A stretch of DNA of 53,118 nt from contig DASTBU010000129.1 of assembly GCA_035711845.1 (NCBI GenBank), forward strand, positions 1 to 53,118. Reading direction: 5' to 3'. This document shows, piece by piece, positions 40,719 to 48,400 of this stretch. The notes under the pieces are model-generated. The model was not told the origin of the DNA. It saw only the letters and a program-made list of their open reading frames with translations, and did not search any database. The position numbers and the translations under genes were made by a program. Within the stretch, counting starts at the first letter, position 1, and each line of letters starts with the position of its first letter. The DNA comes from DASTBU01 sp035711845. GTDB taxonomy: Bacteria > Acidobacteriota > Vicinamibacteria > Vicinamibacterales > 2-12-FULL-66-21.

Positions 40719-40955
40719 ATGGCCAAGCATCGGCACATCACGAACGCGAATGAATCGAAGGAAGGGAACCTGCAAGGCGACGAGTCGGTCATGTTCGCTA
40801 GCTACGGGATCATTGGCGCGATCGTATTGTTCGGGGGCGCGGGTTACCTGCTCGATCGCTGGGCGGGCAGCGCGCCGTGGTTCCTCCTCGCGGGACTGGC
40901 GACGGGTATCGCGCTCGCCTTCTTCGGGCTGGTCAGTGCTGCCCGCCACAGCTGA
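40719..40955 (+). CDS. AtpZ/AtpI-like small membrane protein
   Basis: 78 residues from ATG 40719 (GAGGGA upstream). Two membrane helices: YGIIGAIVLFGGAGYLLDRW and WFLLAGLATGIALAFFGLV, joined by the D-R-W-A-G-S-A-P turn typical of the F0F1-associated AtpZ/AtpI family. AtpI-type proteins help assemble the c-ring and may carry Mg2+ or Ca2+. No atp operon is nearby, so it is an orphan. The gene ends against the USP remnant, and its 3' end replaces the end of that gene. Confidence 0.75.
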   Translation: MAKHRHITNANESKEGNLQGDESVMFASYGIIGAIVLFGGAGYLLDRWAGSAPWFLLAGLATGIALAFFGLVSAARHS

Positions 40956-40964
40956 CCGGCCCAA

Positions 40965-41205
40965 GGAATCAATGACAGACGGCAACTGACGTCGAGCGCC
41001 ACCGACCCCAACAGAAGTCTTCGGATACGGCTATGGCCGTGGGAACCTAAAACGATCAGATCAGCGTTCCAGGACAACGCGGTCTCGACGATGACGTCTT
41101 TCGGAAACCCTTCTTCGATGGCCGTCAGAACTTTCAGGTCAGGCGCATTGTGCCGCAGTTGCCGGCACGCCGTTTCTCCTCTGTCGGCATTCCCCTTGAT
41201 CTATG
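40965..41205 (-). pseudogene. Universal stress protein remnant
   Basis: Read on the minus strand from about 41200, the frame gives ADRGETACRQLRHNAPDLKVL, TAIEEGFPKDVIVETALSW and NADLIVLGSHGHSRIRRLLLGSVALDVSC. These are the second half of a single-domain USP with the ATP-binding G-x2-G-x9-G-S. The first 60 or so residues are missing and no start codon lies in frame. After GSVALDVS the frame runs into unrelated sequence. The sigma-54 promoter at 41207-41221 and dyad pair 10 are still intact in front of it. Confidence 0.75.
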
Positions 41206-41206
41206 A

Positions 41207-41221
41207 GCAATGTGGAGGCCG
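41207..41221 (-). promoter_or_regulatory. Sigma-54 promoter in front of the USP remnant
   Basis: On the minus strand: CGGCCTC-CACA-TTGC followed by T. GG-N10-GC with TTGC. 57 bp from dyad pair 10. Confidence 0.65.
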
Positions 41222-41261
41222 CCGTGATCGGAAGAAATGGAGCAACGTGCGGAGCGCTTCA

Positions 41262-41293
41262 TTCCAAGATGAAAGTGGTCCTTCAGACTGTAA
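41262..41293. promoter_or_regulatory. Dyad pair (activator site) 10
   Basis: TTCC-AAGAT-GAAA (41262-41274) and CTTC-AGACT-GTAA (41281-41293), centres 19 bp apart. Degenerate compared with other pairs but with the same spacing. Confidence 0.55.
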
Positions 41294-41335
41294 CGCGACA
41301 ACACTTCTGCGAGCTCGAGCGCAAAGGACCGGGTA

Positions 41336-41878
41336 ATGCGATACATGATTCTTTTGTTGACCGTGGTGCTGAGCGTGGGCGCCACCGGCGCCCGTCCATT
41401 CGAATCGGTCGATGCCGCTTACAACCTGACTCGTGCGCTGGAGCGATCAGGTCTCGATGCGATCGCAGCCGCCGTTCCGAACGAATCAGGAGTGTTCGTG
41501 GCAGCGTTGTACCTACCAGGCAGAACATTGCTTGTCGTCAGTGCCCGCCATCCGTCTACCGAACGCACCGCCAGCCGGATTGCGACGCGTCGGTATCGGG
41601 AAGTCTTCGTGGATCTCCGGGGCACGCCGACGCCGCAGGGCAAGTTCTACGTTCAGGACGCGAACGCGGACGGTATTCTGACGGCGCTGCCGGATAGCGG
41701 GGACGTCGACATGGTGCGCGAGGACGGCGTAGGGCAGACACTCTTCAACGGCCAAACGGCGTCACAGGGCCTCACGTCGAGCCAGTACGACACACGGTTA
41801 GCATCCGCCGACGCGCGCTACGCGCATCTGCTGACGGTGCTCGCGAGCGCCGTCCACGACATACGCGAACGGCGCTGA
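41336..41878 (+). CDS. Secreted hypothetical protein
   Basis: 180 residues from ATG 41336, AAAGGA upstream. Signal peptide MRYMILLLTVVLSVGATGARP. The mature part contains YNLTRALERSGLDAIAAAVPNESGVFVAALYLPGRTLLVVSARHP, then RYREVFVDLRGTP...KFYVQDANADGIL. This alternating strand/helix pattern, with D-L-R-G-T-P and Q-D, matches a conserved hypothetical family that I cannot name. Periplasmic or lipoprotein-like location is expected. It is not clearly linked to a sigma-54 promoter. Confidence 0.65.
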   Translation: MRYMILLLTVVLSVGATGARPFESVDAAYNLTRALERSGLDAIAAAVPNESGVFVAALYLPGRTLLVVSARHPSTERTASRIATRRYREVFVDLRGTPTPQGKFYVQDANADGILTALPDSGDVDMVREDGVGQTLFNGQTASQGLTSSQYDTRLASADARYAHLLTVLASAVHDIRERR

Positions 41879-41896
41879 TACATCAGCGCGACGCGA

Positions 41897-43594
41897 TCAG
41901 CGAGGCAGTGTGAAACAGAACCGGCTGCCAGCGCCGACCTCGCTCTCAATCCAGATGCGGCCGCCGTGGGCGTCAACGATCTGTTTCGAGATCGGAAGGC
42001 CCAGGCCGGTCCCCTTGTAGTTCACGGTCTGTCCGCGCCAGTAGCGATCGAACATATGCGGCAGATCCTCCTCGCGGATTCCGGGTCCCGTGTCGGAGAC
42101 GGTGAATAGGACATCTTCAGCGCGTGGCTCGAGACGGAGAGTGATCTGCGGGGCTCCCACCTTTATGGCGTTGGTCACCAGATTCGATAACACCTGGACG
42201 ATTCGGTCCCCGTCCGCGTTGATCCGCGGGATCGAGCCTCCGATGTCAGCACTCAGGTGGGCACCTTGCTGATCGGCGGCAGGCTTCAGTGTGTCCACGA
42301 CTTCGTGCGCCAGTGCCGCGGGGTCCTGCGGTGTGCGATCGATGGCGAACCGTCCCGCATCAATCTGTCCGATATCGGTCAGGTCCCTGATGAGGCGATT
42401 CATGTGTTCAGCGGCGCGCTGAATCGATTCGGCCCGTTGACGAATTTTCACGCCGGTCTCGTCTTGCGGCGCCGTCGCCATCTGCATGGCCGCCGCCGTG
42501 ACGATCGCCGAGAGCGGAGTGCGCAGATCGTGCGTGACGATGGCCAGCATGTCGTCCCGCACTCGAACGGCACGCTGCGCCTGTTCGTACAGCCGCGCAT
42601 TGTCGATGGCCGTAGCCGCGCGGCGGGCGAGGTCTTCCGCCATCACGACGTCATCTGCCGACAGGGCACGACCCGCGTCCGTGAAGAAGGTGATCGCCCC
42701 GAGTACTCGGCCGCGGGTGCTCAGAACGACCGAGATGTACGAATGCATGCCCAGCGCGGCAAGGAGTCGCCGGCGTTCGGCTTCTGGGGCGAGTTCTTCG
42801 AGGAGCGATGCCGATACCGACGGCTCGAACTCGGTTTGCCCAGTGTGCGCGACGTGCGCGGGGCCTGCGGGTGCGCCAGCTCGTGGCGGAAAATTGTCCT
42901 GAAGCGTCTGTGCGAGCGCGAGGCGAGACGGATCCCGGTGCTCGATCGCCACGCGGGCCATCTGGCTGTCGTCCTGCACCAGATCCACGACGCACCAGTC
43001 GGCGATCCCAGGCACAGCGAGTCGGGCAACCGTCTTGAGCGTTGCGGCGTAGTCGATCGACTCCGACAGCAGGCGGCTCGCTTCGGCCAGGAAGCGTTGT
43101 CTCTGCGCGACGGCCTGGCTGCGCGTTTCGGCCTCACGTGCACGTGCCCGCGCGTGTTCTGCCTCCACCCGCGCCGATCGCTCGGCCGCCAGGCGCGCCT
43201 CGTCGGGCGCACCGACGGTGAGGTCAATGGTGTCGCTCAACATCAGGAGGTCGCGTGCTGCAAAAGCAAGACCTTCGCCGTCGGCGAGACGAAAGATGGT
43301 CCGGCGGAGTAGTTCACGTTCATCCAGAATCTCGGGCGGCTTCACCGTCGACCCCTGGTGAGAATCGAGCGGCGCGTCATCGCTAGTGGGGTTGAACGAT
43401 CGGAAGGTATCAACGATGCGATCCAGCAACCGCGCCGCACGATCACGATTGATGCGGGCATCGAATTCTTGCCGCCGTGGCAGCCGCTCGACTTCTGCCA
43501 GCCACTCTTCGAGCACTTTCTCGCGTCTTAGTACCAAGAAGTGGCCGAGATCCGACACCCGACTCATCGATTCGCGCAGCATCCTGACCACCAT
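41897..43594 (-). CDS. Sensor histidine kinase with GAF domain (orphan)
   Basis: 565 residues. Residues 1-130 are a helical RsbRD-N-like region (LRESMSRVSDLGHFLVLRREKVLEEWLAEVERLPRR). A coiled coil rich in Ala/Arg/Glu follows (~130-175). A GAF domain (~185-335) contains VPGIADWCVVDLVQDD and LGAITFFTDAGRALSADDV. The phosphoacceptor is AIVTHDLRTPLSAIV. The ATPase part has VLSNLVTNAIKV (N box), DTGPGIREEDLPHMFDRYWRG (G1/F boxes) and GTGLGLPISKQIVDAHGG (G2). It lacks membrane segments, so it is cytoplasmic. No response regulator gene is nearby and the sigma-54 activator has no receiver domain. Confidence 0.93.
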   Translation of the reverse strand: MVVRMLRESMSRVSDLGHFLVLRREKVLEEWLAEVERLPRRQEFDARINRDRAARLLDRIVDTFRSFNPTSDDAPLDSHQGSTVKPPEILDERELLRRTIFRLADGEGLAFAARDLLMLSDTIDLTVGAPDEARLAAERSARVEAEHARARAREAETRSQAVAQRQRFLAEASRLLSESIDYAATLKTVARLAVPGIADWCVVDLVQDDSQMARVAIEHRDPSRLALAQTLQDNFPPRAGAPAGPAHVAHTGQTEFEPSVSASLLEELAPEAERRRLLAALGMHSYISVVLSTRGRVLGAITFFTDAGRALSADDVVMAEDLARRAATAIDNARLYEQAQRAVRVRDDMLAIVTHDLRTPLSAIVTAAAMQMATAPQDETGVKIRQRAESIQRAAEHMNRLIRDLTDIGQIDAGRFAIDRTPQDPAALAHEVVDTLKPAADQQGAHLSADIGGSIPRINADGDRIVQVLSNLVTNAIKVGAPQITLRLEPRAEDVLFTVSDTGPGIREEDLPHMFDRYWRGQTVNYKGTGLGLPISKQIVDAHGGRIWIESEVGAGSRFCFTLPR

Positions 43595-43630
43595 TGTCCA
43601 CGTGTTAGGACCACGTCGGGCCTCCGTTGG

Positions 43631-44356
43631 TTGTCACCGTGGACGCACGTCAGACGGGGTTGCATTGTCATCGCCGTCCTGATCTGCGCCGTCCCTCCTG
43701 TCGGGACTGGATATCGCCGGCTTCAATCCGTGATCGACATTCCGCCGCCGTTTGTCGCGCCGCTCAACGTGTACGCGGCGCTCGTGGACTCAACCCCGCT
43801 CGTGGTGACCGTGTATGCCAATGGCGAGTATGCGCCCTGGAGGACGACAGCACACGCGATCCGTACCGACGTGGCCATGTGGCGGCGGATGCACCTCGTG
43901 AATTGGAATAGCATGCCAGCGGAGTTACGCGCGGAAGGACTCGACGCGCTGCTCGCCACGCATAGGTCTGTGCTGATGAAGCCGCAGCTGTGGGACCGCA
44001 TGAACCCCCGTGACTGGGACCGCGCGCGGATGCAGGAACTGTATCGACTGGGCGTCGTCGATGTCGATTTGGCGATGGATGATTACTTCAACCCGTGGAG
44101 AGCGACTCGGTTCGCGGCTCTTTGGTTCGGGCTTCTGCTCGATGAAGCGATCGGTGACCTTGATCTGGCTGTGCGGGCATACAACCGCGGTATCGCCAAT
44201 GCGCAGGACGAACGGGGGTCGGCGTACCTCGAGGCTGTCATACGACGCTTGCGCCGGTTCATCAGGAACGAGGGTGCGCCTGCCGCATGGTCGCATGTAT
44301 GGCAACGAGCTCGGGCGATCGAGCGCGAGGAGTGGCCGTGGATCTCCCAGCAATGA
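43631..44356 (+). CDS. Transglycosylase SLT-like protein (secreted)
   Basis: About 241 residues if started at TTG 43631; the start is uncertain because no ATG/GTG with a good site precedes the signal segment (RRGCIVIAVLICAVPPVGTG). The mature protein has YAALVDSTPLVVTVYANGEYAPW, WNSMPAELRAEGLDALLA and, near the end, DLDLAVRAYNRGIANAQDERGSAYLEAVIRRLRRFIRN. The A-V-R-A-Y-N-R-G pattern and the following helix are seen in a subset of proteins annotated as lytic transglycosylase-like. The normal catalytic Glu-Ser motif is not clear, so activity is uncertain. Confidence 0.55.
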   Translation: MSPWTHVRRGCIVIAVLICAVPPVGTGYRRLQSVIDIPPPFVAPLNVYAALVDSTPLVVTVYANGEYAPWRTTAHAIRTDVAMWRRMHLVNWNSMPAELRAEGLDALLATHRSVLMKPQLWDRMNPRDWDRARMQELYRLGVVDVDLAMDDYFNPWRATRFAALWFGLLLDEAIGDLDLAVRAYNRGIANAQDERGSAYLEAVIRRLRRFIRNEGAPAAWSHVWQRARAIEREEWPWISQQ

Positions 44357-44369
44357 CGTCTGCTGCTCG

Positions 44370-44402
44370 TTGCACTGTGAAAGCCATCGTTACATTCTGA
44401 AA
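44370..44402. promoter_or_regulatory. Dyad pair (activator site) 11, orphan
   Basis: TTGC-ACTGT-GAAA (44370-44382) and TTAC-ATTCT-GAAA (44390-44402), centres 20 bp apart. No sigma-54 promoter is found downstream; the pair is followed at once by the ferredoxin reductase remnant, so the promoter was probably deleted. Confidence 0.55.
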
Positions 44403-44433
44403 CGAAGAGGTGCCACAGCCTGCTCGTTGGTCC

Positions 44434-44523
44434 CGCGTCATCCCGCTGATCAAGGGCCGGCAACCGATCGATCCACATCTGCTCGCAGACGAAAACATCG
44501 ATCTGCGGCAGATTCCCGCCTGA
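44434..44523 (+). pseudogene. C-terminal remnant of a ferredoxin reductase
   Basis: The frame reads RVIPLIKGRQPIDPHLLADE then NIDLRQIPA and stops at TGA 44521-44523. The last residues of the reductase at 20558-21781 are RAIPLIKVRRTLNLDQL, DERIDLRSL; the two align over about 25 residues. Nothing else of the gene remains. The dyad pair 30-60 bp upstream shows that the lost gene belonged to the regulon. Confidence 0.6.
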
Positions 44524-44568
44524 CGGTCACCTTTCTGACGTTCGCTACTCTAAAGAGTGAGGACGGTA

Positions 44569-45249
44569 ATGCATGTAGTTAGTGGGCAGGTGCTGGAACA
44601 GTGGGCCACGCTGACCGACGAGCAGGTCGTGGGCCACGTGCTCACCGGTCAGACAGCAGTCTTTGAGATCCTGATGCGCAGGTACAACGAAGGTCTGTAC
44701 CGCGTCGCGAGGGCGATCGTGCGTGACGACAGTCAGACGGAAGACGTCTTGCAGCAGGCGTACCTGAATGCCTATGCCAATCTGCGGCAGTTCGCCGGGA
44801 AAGCGCGGTTCTCCACGTGGCTGACGAGAATTGCCGTCAACGAGTCCCTTGCCCGCGCCCGCCGGCGTGGTCAATACGAGCCATACGATGAAGACGTTTC
44901 GAATGTGGAGCCGTTCATGGTTGAACAGTCACCGCACGACCCTGAGCGGCAGGCGTTCTCGGGCGAGCTGCGAACGTTGCTCGAATGGGCGATCGATCGG
45001 CTGCCGGATGGGACGCGCGAGGTATTCGTACTTCGAGAGGTCGAAGGGCTGAGCACGGCGGAAGTGGCCGACGCACTGGGCGTATCGGAAGACGTCGTCA
45101 AGACGCGACTGTCCAGAGCGAAGTCTGCCCTGCGGCGGGCGGTGATGGAACGGACCGGCGCGGCGTCGCCGGAGGTGTTCAGGTTCCACCGGCCCCGGTG
45201 CGATCGTGTTGTCGCTGGCGTGCTGGCCGTCATCGGCGCCATTCATTGA
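44569..45249 (+). CDS. ECF-type RNA polymerase sigma factor
   Basis: 226 residues from ATG 44569 (GTG 44557 also possible). Region 2: GQTAVFEILMRRYNEGLYRVARAIVRDDSQTEDVLQQAYLNAYANLRQFAGKARFSTWLTRIAVNESLARARR, with the D-x-x-D-V-x-Q region 2.2 helix. Region 4: LEWAIDRLPDGTREVFVLREVEGLSTAEVADALGVSEDVVKTRLSRAKSALRR. The extra 30 residues at the end include a hydrophobic stretch (VVAGVLAVIGAI). No anti-sigma factor lies next to it. Overlaps the end of the cytochrome-like gene on the other strand by 7 bp. Confidence 0.93.
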   Translation: MHVVSGQVLEQWATLTDEQVVGHVLTGQTAVFEILMRRYNEGLYRVARAIVRDDSQTEDVLQQAYLNAYANLRQFAGKARFSTWLTRIAVNESLARARRRGQYEPYDEDVSNVEPFMVEQSPHDPERQAFSGELRTLLEWAIDRLPDGTREVFVLREVEGLSTAEVADALGVSEDVVKTRLSRAKSALRRAVMERTGAASPEVFRFHRPRCDRVVAGVLAVIGAIH

Positions 45250-46508
45250 GCCGCGCCGACGAAGTATTCGGGCAAATTCGGCTTTGTCGCACGAAGTATT
45301 TCCAGGATGTCCTGCCTGATTTCCGAGGTAAGCCGGTCGTACCGGGCGTCGGTCTCCTGTCCCGACAGAACTTCCCACAGGCGTTTGAAAACGAGCGCCT
45401 TGGCGTCCGTCGGCAGGGCGTCGAACGGTTCGGAGTAGATCAAGTAGCTGCACGGGTAGCGCATCAAACGGTCGCTCAACTGCAGATCGCGCAGCGAGCG
45501 CCCCTTCGAATCCCGTGGGCCCTGACTCGAGAACGTCTGCGCAAACGCGGTCGGGCCTGTGATGGGTCCGGGTAGCGAGGCCTCGTCCACAAACAGCATG
45601 TAGTCCACCAATGCGGCGGCAGCCTGTTCCAGCGGCCGTCCTGCGTCCTTACCTATGCGCGCCTCCCATCCGAGCCGCGTAATGTGGTTCAGCATCTGGC
45701 CCTGGTGCTCGAGAACGAGCAGCGCGACGATGTCGCTTTGCGTGGAGAGGTAGCCGGCAGGATCGAATCGGCCCTCGAGGTTCGCCACGTGCACGGTGGA
45801 CGGCGTCACCATGCTGGCGAGGTCGGCGGTGTCGGTGACGACGGCGTTGCCAAGGTGCCGCTCACCGTGGTGCCGTCCGGTCACGTACCAGCCACCCCAG
45901 CGAATGTCGAATGGACTGCGGTGATCCGTCGTATACGCGGGACCGTACGCCGTCAGTCCATCCTTTTGCGGATACACGCTGCCAATGAACCAGCCTGGAA
46001 TGTTCATCGTCGCGTCGGACGTGTGACACTGCACGCAATTGACGTTGTTTCGTTTGAACTCGGGTTCGCCGACATCAGCACCAGGCTGCGCCAGCGTATA
46101 GAACACCGTTCCCAGCGCCGGATCCTGCGCCGCGAGCTCGATGAAGTCGCCGCCGCGAACCCAGCCGACCGACACCCGATCGTTGAAATAGATGGCCCGT
46201 GGGTTCTGTGGGCCGATCCGGGACGCCTGGAAGCTGGTCTTCGAGAACACGAGCGCCTGTGATTCCACCGGGACGTTAAGGGCGGTCAGCACAGACCGGA
46301 GATAGCCACGGCTCGGCTCCACATCGAAGCGGACCTGCCCCTGCCGGATCCGCTCATTCAGTTGCGCCACGGGGTCGCTGACCGAAGCGGTCAAGTACGA
46401 GATCTTCGGATGGTTCCGGAGTTCCCGCGGGTCGACCGGGCGCTGTCCCGACGTCAACGTCAGCGCGGCGATCCAGATACTCGTGGCAGTAGCAATCAGT
46501 CTGCGCAT
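45243..46508 (-). CDS. Secreted monohaem c-type cytochrome-like protein
   Basis: 421 residues from ATG 46508. Signal peptide (MRRLIATATSIWIAALTLTSG). One CxxCH motif: KRNNVNCVQCHTSDATMN. Other recognisable stretches: FNDRVSVGWVRGGDFIELAAQDP, TVFYTLAQPG, SPFDIRWGGWYVTG and RLMRYPCSYLIYSEPF. The overall form is that of long hypothetical cytochromes found in Acidobacteriota and Planctomycetota. It is probably periplasmic. Its promoter at 46544-46558 is among the best in the island, so electron transport is under the same control as the sugar pathway. Confidence 0.75.
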   Translation of the reverse strand: MRRLIATATSIWIAALTLTSGQRPVDPRELRNHPKISYLTASVSDPVAQLNERIRQGQVRFDVEPSRGYLRSVLTALNVPVESQALVFSKTSFQASRIGPQNPRAIYFNDRVSVGWVRGGDFIELAAQDPALGTVFYTLAQPGADVGEPEFKRNNVNCVQCHTSDATMNIPGWFIGSVYPQKDGLTAYGPAYTTDHRSPFDIRWGGWYVTGRHHGERHLGNAVVTDTADLASMVTPSTVHVANLEGRFDPAGYLSTQSDIVALLVLEHQGQMLNHITRLGWEARIGKDAGRPLEQAAAALVDYMLFVDEASLPGPITGPTAFAQTFSSQGPRDSKGRSLRDLQLSDRLMRYPCSYLIYSEPFDALPTDAKALVFKRLWEVLSGQETDARYDRLTSEIRQDILEILRATKPNLPEYFVGAAQ

Positions 46509-46543
46509 ATGTCAGGTCGCCCAATCCGCATGGCCTTGGCATC

Positions 46544-46558
46544 GCAATGGCCGCGCCA
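46544..46558 (-). promoter_or_regulatory. Sigma-54 promoter of the monohaem cytochrome gene
   Basis: On the minus strand: TGGCGCG-GCCA-TTGC followed by G. Perfect TGGC and TTGC, 89 bp from dyad pair 12, 36 bp before the ATG. Confidence 0.8.
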
Positions 46559-46629
46559 CGCCCGCAGGCGGCGGCTTCCGACGAGGCGCCCGTAATCGAC
46601 TGTTCAACGTGTACGTCTCGCCCAGGGCC

Positions 46630-46661
46630 GTCCAACCTGAAATACGCGTTTCAGATCGAAA
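46630..46661. promoter_or_regulatory. Dyad pair (activator site) 12
   Basis: TTTC-AGATC-GAAA (46649-46661, perfect CGTTTC/GAAACG arms) and a half site GTCC-AACCT-GAAA (46630-46642), centres 19 bp apart, between divergent promoters. Confidence 0.65.
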
Positions 46662-46712
46662 CGACTCCGCACATCGGGCCCGCCGTCTGCAGCGGACTTG
46701 GCGGCGCTCGGC

Positions 46713-46727
46713 CGGCCCTCCGTTTGC
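46713..46727 (+). promoter_or_regulatory. Sigma-54 promoter of the cyclodeaminase-like/DinB operon
   Basis: CGGCCCT-CCGT-TTGC followed by T. GG-N10-GC with TTGC, 68 bp from dyad pair 12, 39 bp before ATG 46766. Confidence 0.7.
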
Positions 46728-46765
46728 TGCCATATTTGAGATTGTCAGATCCGCTGTATCGAGTG

Positions 46766-47407
46766 ATGTCGGCTGTGCAGCCGGCGGGGTTTTCGGGTCA
46801 GACCCTGCGGAGGCTCTTGGACCTGCTTGCCAGCGGACTGCTGGTACCGGGCGGAGGATCTGCCGCTGGCATTGGCGGCGCACTCGGCGTATCACTGTTG
46901 CTGATGGTGGCAACGCTGCCCAGAAAACGCGTAATCCCGGCGCTGCAAGGCGACGAACTGGAGGCTGTCATCGCCCGCTTGCGGCCAGCGCGTGACCGGC
47001 TCGTGCACCTTGCCGAGCGGGACGTCGAAGCCTATGCGCGGGTCATCGACGCGCGGCGACTCCCCAAGGACTCGCCGGCCCAACATCTGGCGCGGCACAT
47101 TGCGCTGCAGCAGGCTCTACGCGGAGCCACAGATGTGCCGCTCGAGATGATGCGTATATGCGAAGAGGCACTTCGGCACGGAATCGTGATATCGAGGCAT
47201 TCGCTCGCGAGCGCCAGGAGCGATTGCGCGATCGGTATCGAGTTGATCTCCGTCGCGCTGCGCGGTGCGGCGCGGGCGGTGGACGCGAACCTCAGCCGGT
47301 TCCAGGATCAAGTCTACGTGTCGCGCGTGACGAAACAGTGCCGCCGATTCGAATCTGACGCAACAGAGACGATGAAGAGTATTCTGCGTGCGCTGGATGC
47401 CGTGTGA
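46766..47407 (+). CDS. Formiminotransferase-cyclodeaminase-like protein (FTCD_C)
   Basis: 213 residues from ATG 46766; an earlier ATG at 46547 is upstream of the promoter and is rejected. Pattern of the all-helical cyclodeaminase/SerB-linked FTCD_C domain: SGQTLRRLLDLLASGLLVPGGGSAAGIGGALGVSLLLMVATL, then LVHLAERDVEAYARVIDARRLPKDSP, and ALRGATDVPLEMMRICEEAL. The P-G-G-G-S-A-A motif is the folate site of the family. The protein may act on a one-carbon folate or glutamate substrate, but only the domain is present. Confidence 0.8.
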   Translation: MSAVQPAGFSGQTLRRLLDLLASGLLVPGGGSAAGIGGALGVSLLLMVATLPRKRVIPALQGDELEAVIARLRPARDRLVHLAERDVEAYARVIDARRLPKDSPAQHLARHIALQQALRGATDVPLEMMRICEEALRHGIVISRHSLASARSDCAIGIELISVALRGAARAVDANLSRFQDQVYVSRVTKQCRRFESDATETMKSILRALDAV

Positions 47408-47415
47408 GGTGTCTC

Positions 47416-48042
47416 ATGAAATATAGCTTCCTCGTCGACACCTACGATACGGAACGAATCAAGATCCTGAGCGTCTGGAGCGAATTCCGCGATGAGGACA
47501 TGCGTGTCCGCCCGCGAGAGGACGATGCGAGGGGACGGAGCGTCCACGAGCAGATGGTGCACCAGTGTGTCAGCGAAGACGCGTGGTTCCGCATCATGCT
47601 GGGAATCGACGTAGGAGCCCCGCCGCTGCCTGAGAGCGAGACACGATTGATGTTCATCAAGCGATACCGTGAGGACAGTGGCAAACGTGTGGCGGCGCTG
47701 CGCGCCACGGCCGACGACTGGTGGGAACAAACCCGACCCTTCTTCGATGTGAGTCGCTCGCGGGCCTGGATTATGACTCGGCGCCTAAACCACACGTCCC
47801 ATCATCGCGGGCAGTTGATGGCGATGTTGCGCATGCTCGGGCGCGACGTGCACAGCAACTACGGTCCTACGGCGGATACCGGCGGCCTTGTCCAGGACCA
47901 CGCCCCGACGATCTACGCATACGCCGATCTCGACAGCCTCTTGTCAGGTGAATTTGCTGGGGGGGCGAAGGCATCACTGCCGGGCGCAAGCGGGCGGCCC
48001 GTCACAGAACGGCCTGTGTCGATCAGCCGGGTCGGTTCCTAA
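47416..48042 (+). CDS. DinB family protein
   Basis: 208 residues from ATG 47416 (GTG 47404 overlaps the previous stop). DinB-like four-helix bundle: MKYSFLVDTYDTERIKILSVWSEF, a metal-site His in SVHEQMVHQCVSEDAWFRIMLG and the second site RAWIMTRRLNHTSHHRGQLMAMLRMLGR. The three His of the DinB metal site (one from the first motif, two from the last) are present. Such enzymes are thiol-linked transferases or are of unknown role. Read from the promoter at 46713-46727. Confidence 0.85.
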   Translation: MKYSFLVDTYDTERIKILSVWSEFRDEDMRVRPREDDARGRSVHEQMVHQCVSEDAWFRIMLGIDVGAPPLPESETRLMFIKRYREDSGKRVAALRATADDWWEQTRPFFDVSRSRAWIMTRRLNHTSHHRGQLMAMLRMLGRDVHSNYGPTADTGGLVQDHAPTIYAYADLDSLLSGEFAGGAKASLPGASGRPVTERPVSISRVGS

Positions 48043-48223
48043 GATACGCGCCTGTCGGCAGCCGTTTCAGGAAACATCGTCGCATCAACACTTCAAGTGC
48101 ACGCTCACATGTTGCCTGGTCGAGTCCCAGCAATCGCTCTGCCTCGTGTCGCGTAAGGACCAACCCCGGCATCTCCTGGTACTCAGCCTCCATCCGCGCG
48201 ATCGCGCTTCGTAGTTGTGGCAT
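48023..48223 (-). CDS. Small winged-HTH-like protein (paralogue 2)
   Basis: 66 residues from ATG 48223. Core: EAEYQEMPGLVLTRHEAERLLGLDQATCERALEVLMRRCFL, then KRLPTGAYLRN. This is clearly related to the protein at 38091-38318 (E-Y-Q-E-M-P-G-L, A-E-R-L-x-G-x-D, C-x-x-A-L-E-x-L). Its 3' end overlaps the 3' end of the DinB gene by about 20 bp. It is preceded by a candidate sigma-54 promoter. The role is unknown; DNA binding is inferred from the helix pattern only. Confidence 0.65.
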   Translation of the reverse strand: MPQLRSAIARMEAEYQEMPGLVLTRHEAERLLGLDQATCERALEVLMRRCFLKRLPTGAYLRNRPG

Positions 48224-48236
48224 GGCGATGCTGATA

Positions 48237-48251
48237 GCAGCAAACGCGCCA
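48237..48251 (-). promoter_or_regulatory. Candidate sigma-54 promoter of the small HTH-like gene
   Basis: On the minus strand: TGGCGCG-TTTG-CTGC. Perfect TGGC and GG-N10-GC, -12 is CTGC. It is 93 bp from dyad pair 13. Confidence 0.5.
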
Positions 48252-48326
48252 AGAGGGACATGTCACGTTTGCCGCGCTCGCCACTCTATTGAGTGAGACC
48301 TCGATGCGGTCCCAAACACGACTGGC

Positions 48327-48359
48327 GTTCAAAACGAAGCCAAAGCTTTCAAAACGAAA
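48327..48359. promoter_or_regulatory. Dyad pair (activator site) 13
   Basis: GTTC-AAAAC-GAAG (48327-48339) and TTTC-AAAAC-GAAA (48347-48359; perfect GCTTTC/GAAAGC arms), centres 20 bp apart, between divergent promoters. Confidence 0.8.
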
Positions 48360-48400
48360 GCTTCTGGTTCGATCAGGCTCCTGATTGCATGCGAAATGCG

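Noticed and set aside
41326..41340. GG-N10-GC sequence just before ATG 41336
   Set aside because: It would start transcription after the start codon and its GG is part of the ribosome-binding site. Treated as chance.
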